Assembly: GCA_964023275.1 (NCBI GenBank)
Contig: OZ029919.1
Location: forward strand, 5,681,950-5,745,949
Origin: Norana najaformis
Taxonomy: Eukaryota; Annelida; Clitellata; Crassiclitellata; Hormogastridae
DNA length: 64,000 nucleotides
Direction of reading: 5' to 3'
Below are positions 49,001-56,839 of the stretch, one piece after another. The first letter of the stretch is position 1; each line of letters opens with the position of its first letter. The notes under the pieces are model-generated. The model had not been told where the DNA came from. It saw nothing but the letters and a program-made list of their open reading frames with translations, and did no database searches. Both the position numbers and the translations under genes were made by a program.

Positions 49001-50959
49001 TCGTGGACTGGTGTAGACCACCTTGTTTGAAGAAATTTGACTGTTGCGCCAAGGCCTGGAAATCATACTCTCGCGGCTGCACAGGGGGCGCCAGAAAAGG
49101 TCACGGTCGGAAGAAGCGCCACACCGTCCCGCACATCATAGTACGGGGCCGTATGGTGCTGGGCGAAGAGGGTCGGCTGGCTGGGAGCGTACTCTTTTGT
49201 TACGACGGCGAGAGGGTCGGCCAGGACATTCCATTGCGCAACGAGTTCAATGAGATGGTGTTCGATATACAGACCAGGCGGCTCCCGGTGGTGCACCCGC
49301 GAGCCATAAGCCTGCAGGCTCCAGCATGGCTGGTCGACCAGTTTCTGGTCTAGGACCTATAAGACATCTTTGAGGTCGTCGACGGCACCGCGGGTCTCCC
49401 CATACCGTTGAGACCACCAAAACGCCGGCATCATCTGGTGCATATCCACAAACCACGACTACGATGTGCCCTCTCGGCGCTCGATGGGTGACAAGACATA
49501 TGCCGAGCTGATGTACGAGCTCTTTGGAGCGGCCGACTCCGAGGACACACTGGGCCTTGTCCTGCGGCGCGACTTTTTGTGCCCCGGTAACACACGGCTG
49601 GACTTGCCTATCCTAGAACCCGGCGTGTGCTATGCTCTGTGCTTCTCCACCACAACACCGCTTCTGCAAGACCCCGGGAATATGGAACATCGGAGGTGGA
49701 TCGTGCTGGAAAGCGTGGCCGAGGCAGCTGGAGTGCCGGATATTCCCAACCGCTGCTCGACGACGCAGCAGACCTTGCGGGCCAAGCTCTGGGTGCAGCC
49801 CTCTTCGCGTCGTATACCTGCTCAAATTTGGCCATTACGCCTTGGAGGCAGCCAAAAGAACCATCTCGGCTCGAAGGCACAGCCACCAGCACTACAAGTC
49901 GAACTCGATGCTGATTGCAGTGCTCAAACGCGCATCATTTGCCACACGGTTGGCAAAACCGGGTGTTTGACTGTGTGCCAACACCACAGTTAAGGCATGT
50001 CATCGGCACGACTGTACCTTTCCCGAGTCGAGCTCGATGCTGATTGCAGTGCTCATATACTCATCATTTGCCGCAAATTCTGATCTGCCCAACCAACAAC
50101 CAAGCGTACTTTTTTGCCTACCATCCTGATGTCTCATGTGTAAACGGCCTTGGGTATACGCATATGACACATCTGTCTAAATGGGTATACACTATGCCTG
50201 GAAGGGCGCCATGGCGCCGCCTCATACGTTTGTGCCCTTTGATTATGCTTAAGATATGCCCTTATTGAGAGTCGGGCCAGCGAGGTTGGACAGTCTGCAC
50301 CATTCCCGCTGCTGTACCTGTCAGGCAGCGATGTGTTTGGGCCATCCTCGTGGGTCGGAAGCTGAAACCGCTAGTTTGCAACTACTGTTACTACTAGCTT
50401 AATTTTTTAATTCAGAGGGTTCATTCTTAATCGGATAAAACGTAATAACAATATTGTGTCCAAGTGCTTTTTTTGAATTAACCCGCCCATCAGAAATACT
50501 TTGGTAATAAAAAAATAATGGTTAGACAATTGGTGTAGCACCTTACATGCAGCAAAATCTAATTGTTAAAAGAGATATTGAAAACAAATGTCTTTAGCTT
50601 TGACTTAATTTACAAAGTAGCATAAAGGCAATTGCAAATATACAATGATTCTTCTAGTCTGCCCTGTCTGAGAGTTGCATATTTGAAGTACATTCGAGTG
50701 ACCAATTCATAAAATGGTCACTGCAGAAGCTCTTGAAATAAACATAATACAGGTTTTACAACAGTTGTCATGTTTACACCAAAAAAAATAACAGAAAATG
50801 AAAGACCTGCACAGAACTGAACACTTGAAAATGTCTTCAAACTGAAGAAGAAAAGTCATCAGAGATACAGTTCAGTTTGTTTGCAAACTATATTCACGTA
50901 CCATACACGGAAAACAACAACAGACCACTGCAGCCGATGGCGACGAACCAAGGAAACAT
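28065..50959 (-). CDS. EndoU-2, secreted poly(U)-type endoribonuclease, intron 1 full of transposons
   Basis: Exons in transcript order: 50959-50902, (optional 46504-46367), 38758-38641, 36997-36801, 31597-31362, 28292-28065 (TAA). Without the optional exon it encodes 278 residues. Exon 1 gives a signal peptide (MFPWFVAIGCSGLLLFSVYG). Domain blocks are IWAADANRL, TYANMIALFNNY, SGFEHTFVGE, GLHNWV and TSPEVEIALYTIC, so the catalytic His pair is kept; the later Lys is in CNKP. Exon 4 is 12 bases longer than in the paralogues, a lysine-rich insertion (EIKKKKAK). Exon lengths and phases otherwise equal EndoU-1. Exons 2-5 are secure; joining exon 1, about 12 kb away across LINE, MITE and GC-rich insertions, is inference from matching phase, TATA spacing and intron-1 homology. 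Confidence 0.82.
29130..29391 (-). mobile_element. hAT end fragment, copy A
   Basis: Read on the minus strand it begins CAGACCCGGCCTTAGGGCAA and continues with the same sequence as the left part of the complete hAT at 52095-53037 (CAGGCCCTGCATTAGGGCAA). Only this end is present; the other terminal repeat was not found. It abuts the copia gag fragment, as if it had inserted into it. Confidence 0.75.
29409..29917 (-). mobile_element. Ty1/copia 5' LTR, primer site and gag start, copy A
   Basis: On the minus strand a 224-bp LTR (29917-29694) starts TGTTAGACG and ends TTTATCA. It is followed at once by GGTTATTGGTCCAG, close to the GGTTATGGGCCCAG half-tRNA-iMet primer site used by animal copia elements. 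After a leader, an open frame (29618-29409) gives KLNNQNYQTWKFKVELLL, the copia Gag N-terminal (UBN2-like) block. The rest of the element is missing, cut at the hAT end fragment. Confidence 0.82.
30776..30905 (-). mobile_element. LINE 3'-UTR fragment, copy A
   Basis: It resembles the 3' end of the LINE at 40322: TTTATTGATCCAAA, a CCCAGAAGGA block and AAAGTCCCG occur in the same order. The equivalent in copy B is at 59580-59705. No coding sequence remains. Confidence 0.55.
31829..32753 (+). mobile_element. pogo-like non-autonomous DNA element, complete (925 bp)
   Basis: Flanked by TA on both sides (31827-31828 and 32754-32755). Left end CCGTATTTTCCGGAATATAC and reversed right end CCGTACTTTCCGGACTATAA are imperfect terminal inverted repeats of about 28 bp. 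GTGCGACTTAT and GCGTCTTAT recur near both ends. No DDE domain was seen. It is inserted in the tail of the L2-like LINE of copy A and is absent from copy B, where the flanks join as TACCTGTA. Confidence 0.85.
32757..36050 (-). pseudogene. L2-like LINE, decayed, copy A
   Basis: Minus-strand blocks in order: a leader with CGDIHSKPGP (35993-35967), an endonuclease remnant (PPISSVDSSKSSVFLGEF), the linker, IPQGS...LLFVLYTTQLSHL, the catalytic HADDTQLFIS (33600s), LHYCNSLFVNL, and the tail AFNLK-like...LFKKSYTDPS just before the pogo-like element. Frameshifts and stops break it throughout, and a hAT MITE splits the reverse transcriptase at 33817-34214. An AAT microsatellite lies at 34550-34590. Confidence 0.85.
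33817..34214. mobile_element. hAT MITE in the LINE, copy A (398 bp)
   Basis: The ends TAGGGCTGTAGCGAAC and, reversed, TAGGGCTGTACTGAAT are terminal inverted repeats. Flanking 8-mers ATAGATAG (33809-33816) and ATTGATAG (34215-34222) are a target duplication differing by one base. ATTCGTATTCGGCCGAATA motifs are dense inside. It contains no coding sequence. Confidence 0.88.
38876..40321 (-). other. GC-rich island A with zinc-ribbon-like reading frame
   Basis: Much richer in G and C than all neighbours. It begins abruptly inside EndoU intron-1 sequence after TTTTTCTGCACAGG and ends at the LINE 3' tail. On the minus strand the most protein-like readings are a C-x2-C-x11-C-x2-C segment near 40160-40090 (CFNCGVG...CQPCG), a charged stretch around 40000-39700, and an Ala/Glu-rich stretch at 39585-39361. 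They lie in different frames with stops, so it is a decayed sequence. The zinc-ribbon portion recurs at 49920-50155. No family was recognised. Confidence 0.5.
40322..43872 (-). pseudogene. LINE ORF2 (CR1/L2-like), nearly full length but broken
   Basis: Minus strand from 43872: a Cys/His-rich PHD-like finger (CSLC, CTLCGNSFHYTCC, WYCTHC), then HINCRSIVSKL, the APE endonuclease (AVTETWLD, GRGGGVGFF, GDFNIDLL), a linker, reverse transcriptase (NYRPISILP, DGFQSGHSTS, GVPQGSNLGPLLFLLYING) and a C-terminal segment to 40664. Frames change at about 43320, 42880, 42510, 41870 and 41700, and the catalytic FADD is LFAEIR, so it is dead. The 3' UTR ends in three GAACAT repeats (40324-40341), a microsatellite tail typical of this LINE group. 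Confidence 0.88.
43991..44982. mobile_element. 992-bp TIR element with perfect 30-bp ends
   Basis: The first 30 bases (CTGGGGCCGTATGCATGAAG...) are exactly repeated, inverted, at 44953-44982. CAG flanks both sides (43988-43990 and 44983-44985), a 3-bp target duplication. TACTAC/GTAGTA motifs are dense near both ends. No transposase frame was seen. A 3-bp duplication would fit PIF/Harbinger-like elements but the superfamily is not settled. It sits between ORF1 and ORF2 of the LINE. Confidence 0.85.
44303..44358. repeat. Near-perfect palindrome in the TIR element
   Basis: Left arm GTTTAAACAAAGATCTTAGA pairs with right arm (reversed) GTTTAAACCAAAGATATTAG, with one bulge and one mismatch over about 24 bp and a short loop. 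It lies about one third of the way into the element. Confidence 0.85.
45014..45524 (-). pseudogene. LINE ORF1 fragment (RRM-type), 5' truncated
   Basis: Minus strand from 45524: ENYSRMDNLIIHGLPE, a Ser/Gln-rich stretch, SVLDLCG, then frameshifted blocks equivalent to HRIPRGKKDRHRPI, a KNALIFART-like block, and a TGA at about 45014. This is the usual order of an L1-type ORF1 RNA-binding domain, without its coiled coil. It probably belongs to the same LINE as ORF2 at 40322-43872, the TIR element having inserted between the two frames. Confidence 0.7.
45525..45785. repeat. Right-end module of the intron-1 insertion, copy in EndoU-2 side
   Basis: GCATATGACACATCTGTCTA...GTCGGAAG matches 50158-50365. 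In both places it is followed by the same intron-1 sequence (TACTACTAGCTTAATTTTTT). In the other copy it is continuous with the zinc-ribbon module; here the LINE block separates them, so the LINE inserted into this unit. Confidence 0.75.
46367..46504 (-). CDS. Chimeric EndoU cassette exon (exon 2 fused to exon 1 splice donor)
   Basis: Minus strand: acceptor TTTTGCAG then 138 open bases and donor G|GTACGTG. The start and middle are exon-2 sequence (VPNAKDKEV...LNITEQIWAADANRM) with a 15-16 residue insertion not in the paralogues. The last bases and the donor are those of EndoU exon 1. The join lies in CATACGG, shared by both exons. It begins with two bases of a codon and ends with one, so it fits between exon 1 and exon 2 in frame (46 codons, no stop). 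Intron-1-type sequence lies on both sides. Whether it is spliced is unknown. Confidence 0.7.
46829..48780 (+). pseudogene. Decayed non-LTR retroelement with reverse transcriptase
   Basis: Plus-strand blocks in order: a Cys-rich start (CSVCG, CSECNGICRS), HIPKAAKPSV, GGRSHNLTSTIK, LEDGNIKAVVRI-like, GTNGLRPEHVYDLV, YYWRRLASKCANTF, then after an insertion GGCEAAVHA, LDFANAFNSLFRDQV, a QQGDPLGPLLFCL-like block (here KPLGPLRFCLSLQP) and RGYLDGLILGG, where the catalytic YLDD has lost an Asp. Frameshifts and stops are frequent. The order matches an abundant invertebrate retroelement protein of uncertain clade. Confidence 0.75.
47971..48234 (-). mobile_element. L2-like LINE 3' end inserted in the retroelement
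   Basis: Minus strand: coding tail TAFHSKLKTFLFHRSYLD, then a 3' UTR ending GTAGAAATCTCGAAATTACG and GATTA-type repeats. It interrupts the flanking reading frame between QTG and GGCEAAVHA, with CAGT at both junctions, a likely short target duplication. Confidence 0.7.
48782..50385. other. GC-rich island B with shared zinc-ribbon and end modules
   Basis: GC-rich DNA unlike its flanks. A motif GTTGCGCCAAGGYCTGGAAA occurs twice (48787 and 49042). Protein-like plus-strand frames are 49120-49350 (HIIVRGRMVLGEEGRLAG..., FNEMVFDIQTRRL) and 49466-49760 (KTYAELMYELFGAADSEDT...), in different frames. At 49920-50155 the minus strand repeats the C-x2-C...C-x2-C segment of island A, and 50158-50365 repeats the module at 45525. 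No family was recognised; a captured viral or plasmid-like sequence is possible but unsupported. Confidence 0.5.
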
Positions 50960-51020
50960 TGCTGCACCTGAGTATTGCCCAAACAATCGAAGGAAAGCTC
51001 AGAGCAACAGCACGTTGGTC

Positions 51021-51028
51021 CTTTTATA
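51021..51028 (-). promoter_or_regulatory. TATA box of EndoU-2
   Basis: Minus-strand TATAAAAG begins 69 bases before the ATG at 50959, the same spacing as in EndoU-1. The upstream ATG of EndoU-1 is GTG here and its frame meets a TGA, so only the internal Met start is shared. Confidence 0.75.
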
Positions 51029-51082
51029 ATCGTCTAGCTTGTCCAAGGGATAATAGACGAACAGAATACAAAGTCCTATCAC

Positions 51083-51569
51083 TAGGGCTGCCAACTTTTG
51101 ATTTTGACGATGCGGGACGCCCGTATAGTCACTCGATATGCCAGTACCAATTTACCCTGTCCACATCACTGTAAGTAACGACTGTTGCGTCTGCCCAATG
51201 TAGGATCTACTGCAAATAGTCATTAAAAATTATTCAAACAATTTGACTCAAATCATCAAGTGACAAGTGTAATGTATATAAAATTTCAATAAACTTCAAA
51301 AGCAAAACGTTTATTAAATTCCAGTAACCTACCAGGCTTCAAGGACCAGCACGCCCCAAGCTCATGTTTACCCGCATGATCCGTACAATTTATTGGGTCT
51401 ACTAACCTAACAACCCTCTATTCTATGGTCACTCTGTAAAAGTTATTTACGGCCGGCTGTTAGAGTTTAGCGTGCGAAAAGAAGAACATTTCGTGATCAA
51501 TCCGGGACAGGGACACTCAGGGCCGATTCCGGGTCTGTCCAGGCGAATCCGGGACGGTTGGCAGCCCTA
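51083..51569. mobile_element. hAT MITE upstream of the EndoU-2 promoter (487 bp)
   Basis: Ends TAGGGCTGCCAAC and, reversed, TAGGGCTGCCAACCGTCC. The perfect 8-bp target duplication CCTATCAC is at 51075-51082 and 51570-51577. It lies 55 bp upstream of the TATA box. It carries no coding sequence. Confidence 0.92.
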
Positions 51570-51577
51570 CCTATCAC

Positions 51578-52086
51578 TTACCTACAACAGGCAGACATAC
51601 ACGCAGATAGAAAGACATACAAACAGCCACTGTGTGCACTAAACACAGTGACGACAGACATCCATATAATTGACAATGCATGGAAGCAGACAAGCAGTTA
51701 TAAAAAACGTGGGATAGTTCATCACGGCTTTTTTAATACACTGTAAAAAGTCCGATGGTATATTTGTGCAGTAACGACTTTCAAATACAGTTGCTCTCTA
51801 GCAGGGCCTATGAGATGGCGGTGCAGCCCTTTCATCGCTCAGGGGCGAGGGCCAAGGCGGGACCAGGAGTCTAGTTTCTTGGGGCCCATCAAAATTTAAC
51901 GTTAATTGGATTCTGTTCAGAACTTCAGACTGTTCTACTAACGCGGGTGTCAGCCTGTCACCACGAACCCAAGGTGGTCTTTGAACTGGAGTGACTCTGG
52001 ACTCTCAAAAACAAATAATGTAGTCTAGAGTTGTAAATATAATATAAAAATCATATATCGTCTATGTAATGCAACAGTGACGTATG
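51578..52086. other. Intergenic DNA between two hAT elements
   Basis: No gene seen. A GC-richer patch at 51800-51900 (CAGGGCCTATGAG, GGGGCGAGGGCC) could be another transposon end but no partner was found. Confidence 0.5.
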
Positions 52087-52094
52087 GTTGCGTC

Positions 52095-53037
52095 CAGGCC
52101 CTGCATTAGGGCAAGGCGAACGAGGCAACCGCCTTGCAAGCCCCGCGCTTTCAGGGTCCGGCGCTTCTGACTAAACCTTTTTCACTACTTTTTACTACTG
52201 CTGCGTAACGCTTGTTTTTTTAACCAACAGTATTAATAAAACTTTATAATAAATTAATTATTTATTTTCTTTGGGAATTTGTTTATTTTGCAGGATAAAA
52301 AAATAGTGTAATAATAAATTAACTGCCAATGCCATAGATTTAAAACAATTATCATTAAGAATACGCTATAGAACAGCAGGAAGACAGCCTTATTTTAATA
52401 CGTCATTTTCATGATGTGCTGCCTGCACGCATCTTGCATGCATATTGCTTTGCTTCAGGCGATAAAAACAAGATATTTTGTAAAATCTGACTGTTCCTGT
52501 TACCGTGGTTTCTGGAGAAAGAAGCTTTTCGAAGCTAAAACTTATCAAAACCTACATGCGATCAAAAATGCTTCAAGAACGGCTCACTAACTTGGCTATT
52601 TTGTCAATCGAGAATGACGTTGCTAACGGTCTTGACTATAATGAACTCACTGCGGATTTTGCATCCATCAAAGCTCGCAAGATTTGCTTGGAATAGTAAA
52701 AACATGTTAGAAGTAAAAGATACAACCCACGCTAGTGTCTATACACTATATTTATAAACAAACTTTCAGTTAGCATACCAAAATATTTTAATTATTAACA
52801 TCTTTTTTGAGTTTTCAGATATTCAATTAAATGAATAAAACAGTAGTTGTTGCTCTTATGGTAAAAATTTTAGTATTTTGACTTTTGAGGCTGATTTACA
52901 TTTTGTAAAATTGTATGCGATTACCAATTTAATTTGGAATTCTCATTATTTTAATATATGTCGAAATGCAATTTTTTTGCATGGGTCCCGCTCATCGCTT
53001 GTTGCCTTGGGCCCCGCATACTTTAGAGCCGGGCCTG
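52095..53037 (+). mobile_element. hAT element, internally deleted, with perfect 8-bp target duplication
   Basis: Starts CAGGCCCTGCATTAGGGC and ends, reversed, CAGGCCCGGCTCTAAAGT. GTTGCGTC flanks both sides (52087-52094 and 53038-53045). Inside, 52505-52696 encodes the C-terminal dimerisation region (VSGERSFSKLKLIKTYMRSK, ...TNLAILSIE), the family's most conserved block, ending in a stop; the catalytic part is absent. It lies about 170 bp left of duplication copy B. Confidence 0.92.
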
Positions 53038-53921
53038 GTTGCGTCTATTGGGACTATTTGTTTCAAATTGGGACTTAAAGTTTATAAAACATTGAACTCT
53101 GGCCAACCACAATACTTAAACCCAGTTTTTATTCCCCAGACTTGCCATTATTCTGCAAGTCATCTCGGTAAACGTGCTTTATCGGTTGCTGGAAGTTTGC
53201 TTAATGTAGTAAGTTTATAAAATTACTACCTGCTTAAAATGCTGTCTCTGGAATCAACATCAAGTACATGTTTTGATGAGGTAGCACACATTATGGCAAG
53301 GTAGTGGTGTAACGACATCCCATTCTAAAGCTGCATTTATTTGACTGTGTTATATGAGAATTAGCATTGCAACGAAGAATGTTATAGAAAGGCTCTGTGT
53401 ATCTGTTAGATGGCAACTAGTATCATATTCAAGATACTTGAAAATATTTTGTGCTAAATGACCTCGGTGGCAATACTACCAGGTACTGGCATCAGGGAGC
53501 GTGTAAACCAAAATCCTGGGTTAAGGGTAGGTATGGTACGGTAATAGCACATCTAGTACCAAACATTTTCAGGACAAGTAAGGTCTAGAGATTCAGACAT
53601 CTTTCGGCTAAAGTGAAAAACAGTGGCAGTCTACAACACAACAGTCTGTCCATGAAAATGAAATGGACAGGCAACAAATCTTCATTTTCACACACGATTC
53701 AAATGCTGGATGCAGAGCTGAAAGGCATGCATATCATAATGCAAAAAATAGTACATAGTTATACTAATATCTTTCATGTAAAAGGCTCTATAAATATTCA
53801 ATCACTAAAAATAAGCCTGTAAATTAACTGAAACAACTTTCATGTACAAATATCCAACAACATGTTTATCATGTTTGCATCTAAAGTTGTAAGAATTGCC
53901 ATGGGCAGAGTTGTTCTTTAA

Positions 53922-54323
53922 GGGGTCGTCCGTGAAGAAGTACGGAGAGGGGCAGGGAGGGGTCACCCAAATGCGGACAAAGGGAAGAGGTTGTGCCCAC
54001 TGCAGATGCCTGCATCTAAATTTTGTACATAAAATTATATCAGTACAGCGCCTGTGCCATAAACATCAACTTCAGTCAGAAAGCAAATTGTCTGTACTGC
54101 ATTCGATCCAGTTAGCCCCTTTGTCGCACACGGCAGTATTAAAGTACCCAGACATGCAGCACATTCAGCCTTGCAACATCAACAGGTAGTCTAATCTATG
54201 CATTCGCACTCCGCTGGACTGCCGACGTCCGCAAAGGGTTATTGAGGAGGGTAATGGCAAATTCGGACAAGGGAGAGGTTTAAAGTAGGTCTATTTTTGT
54301 GGACGTCCTTTAAGGATGACCCC
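53922..54323. mobile_element. M1 MITE-like element, copy B
   Basis: Paralogue of 25145-25542 with ends GGGGTCGTCC and, reversed, GGGGTCATCC. It differs by small indels, including a deletion near 53942 and another near 54275. Confidence 0.65.
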
Positions 54324-54639
54324 TAAACAATTCTTTTCTCAAGAAAATTAGCCTTGAGAATTTCACTTGCAAGACAATACAGAAATTGCACAATGATCAT
54401 TGGAATAAAACAAATTGATACCACTCTTTAAAACAGAAGACCTTATCGCATCCGAACCACATCAGAACATTTCCTGCACGGATTCCATATTTGCACAGTT
54501 TATTTTTGTCTTACCTGGAAACTTCCTGAATATTACTCAGCAAAATCATATACAAATTTTTAAATAATGCTGAAATTCCATAAAATTATGAAAATTTACC
54601 CATTTTTCAGTATCAGTTCAATATCAACATCAGTTCATG

Positions 54640-55945
54640 TTTAATAGGTCAAAGTTATGATGGTGCCAGCGTAACGATTGGTGTAAATAAGGGTGTCCAG
54701 CAGTTGGGAAGGCAATCAGCTCCATTAGCCACTTATGTTCATTGTCATGCACATAAATTGAATTTGATTTTAAATGATGCTTGTGAATCTGATTCAGAAG
54801 CCAGGGAATGTTTTGCATTAGCCCTACTTTAAAGGTTATATGTTTGTACTTCAAGTTCCCTTATACATAAGAAATGGGTTGAAGCTCAGAGTGAATTATA
54901 TCCAGGTGAACCAGCGAGGCAGTTACATTAGACGGGTGTTCCACGTAGTTGTTTGCCGTAATATTCGTGATCGTTTAGATGCATTGTTATAACTATATGC
55001 AAGAAGATATTGCTATGGGACAAAATGGTGAAAGAGCAGGTGAAGCTAAGGGATTGTTATCCTTGCTAGACTTTAAATTTGTGCTATTTTTACACCTATT
55101 TTGTGATATTATGGGAAAGATACATGTATCTGCTCAGCGCCAATCTTCCAGTGTTAACTTATCAGCAGCTGCAGACCTGGTAAAAATTTAACAACAAGCA
55201 AAATAGAGATGAAACAGATGTCTTTTAGGCACTCCGTTCTCCAAGGCAGCAGAACAAAGTAAGAATTGTGACATTGACCCAGTGTTACCCAAACAACGCA
55301 TCCGCAAAATTCCCAGACGCTTTTCCAGTTAAGCTATTGATGAAACTGTGGGTCGTCGTTCAGAAGTGGACACACAAACTGCATCTAGGCAACATATCTA
55401 CTATCCGGTTATTGATTGTATCATTTCTGAATTAGAGAGACGATTCTCTAACCATTCACTTATTGTTATGATTGGTATACAGACATTGACAATAAATCAT
55501 GTCTCTTTAAATTCTGATAACACTGAAGCTTTTGCACATTTGTATCGCAGTAATGTTGAAGACCTTGGCCATGAAATTCACGAAGTGAGGCGTTTGCTAC
55601 AACGTTAAGGTTCAAGTGCAACCAATGTGGCTACAATGCTGGACCTTGCTTGTTTTCTAGAACCATATACACTTTCTTTCCATGAATTATACGCACTGTT
55701 GAATTTAGCCATTGTTTACCTGTAACATCAGCAGCCTGTGACCATGTATTTCTGCTCTAAAATTAATTAAAACATACCCACGAAGCACTATGTCCGACAA
55801 CCGTTTAAGCAGCAAATCTATAGCAATGCTCTCAATTGAATCTGTTCGTGCAGAGTTGATTAACATGGATGCTTTTTTAGATGGGCTTGACTCTAGGTAT
55901 GATAATCGCAAGCTTGAGCTTCATTAAATATATGTATAGGTGCTT
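54640..55945 (+). pseudogene. Dead hAT transposase (ZMYM1-like), copy B
   Basis: Same blocks as copy A. The segment 55348-55608 keeps one open frame (YYPVIDCIISELERRF to HEVRRLLQR) where copy A has a stop. The C-terminal part reads SIESVRAELINMDAFLDGLDSRYDN with the frame kept better than in copy A. Other frames are broken. Confidence 0.85.
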
Positions 55946-56839
55946 TTTCATATGTTTTAAATAAAGTGAATCTGGTAGCTCCAATTCAGATATCTTGTCA
56001 ATGCGAGTCGAAATTTACTGTTCACACATGTTAAATGGCCCCATTCAGGTCCTGTGGGGCCTAACCCCCCTATCCCCAGTTCGAAAACCTAGGGCCAACA
56101 CTGAGTATAACAAGAAGACCTAGGAATCAAATGAGATCCTAGCCTCTTTTCCGTCAGCGCTTAAAAACCATTTTGTGCGATACTTGTGTTTTCAGGTCAC
56201 GAGCCCTTCTGAGGAATTCCTCTTGAACAAATACTATACGAATGCGCGATTACCGCTAACGCTACTATGCGAACATTTGAGCAATTTATAAAACAGGCAA
56301 AATATAGTAGGCAACACAAGAATCTAGAAGCAGCACGCTCTCTTCCCTCCCCTAACTCTTGGATTTCGACCTGGCATAGAAACTAACCTTAATGACCTGG
56401 TTCTTTTGAACCTGGTTTAATAATAAGCTGTTCAGAAATTTTCATTTACATTACATGCTCACAAGGTAAAGGCAAATGTAACGTTAAACTTGCAATCTTT
56501 GCGTTGTCAACGTGTATATCTGTAGTAGTCGGAATTCAAGAAATTGTATCAATGAAAATATACAAGCAGAAAATTTTGCTTGTTTATAAATGATAGTAGT
56601 GGCGGACTACATTTTTCTGTTCAAGCAACATTTTTGTAGGCATCTGATTTTTTTTCCAACTTTGAAAAATTTCTTTGCAACTTGTTGGGCTAAACTGAAC
56701 ATTAATGAACAGTCTCTACAGTTTATTGATGATTTTATTGAGTTTAGTTTTCAGCATTCACGACAGCTCAGACTAACTGACTCTTTGTTATGTGTTATCC
56801 GCATTATTCTGCAAATTCGTATACGACAACGTGTACAGT

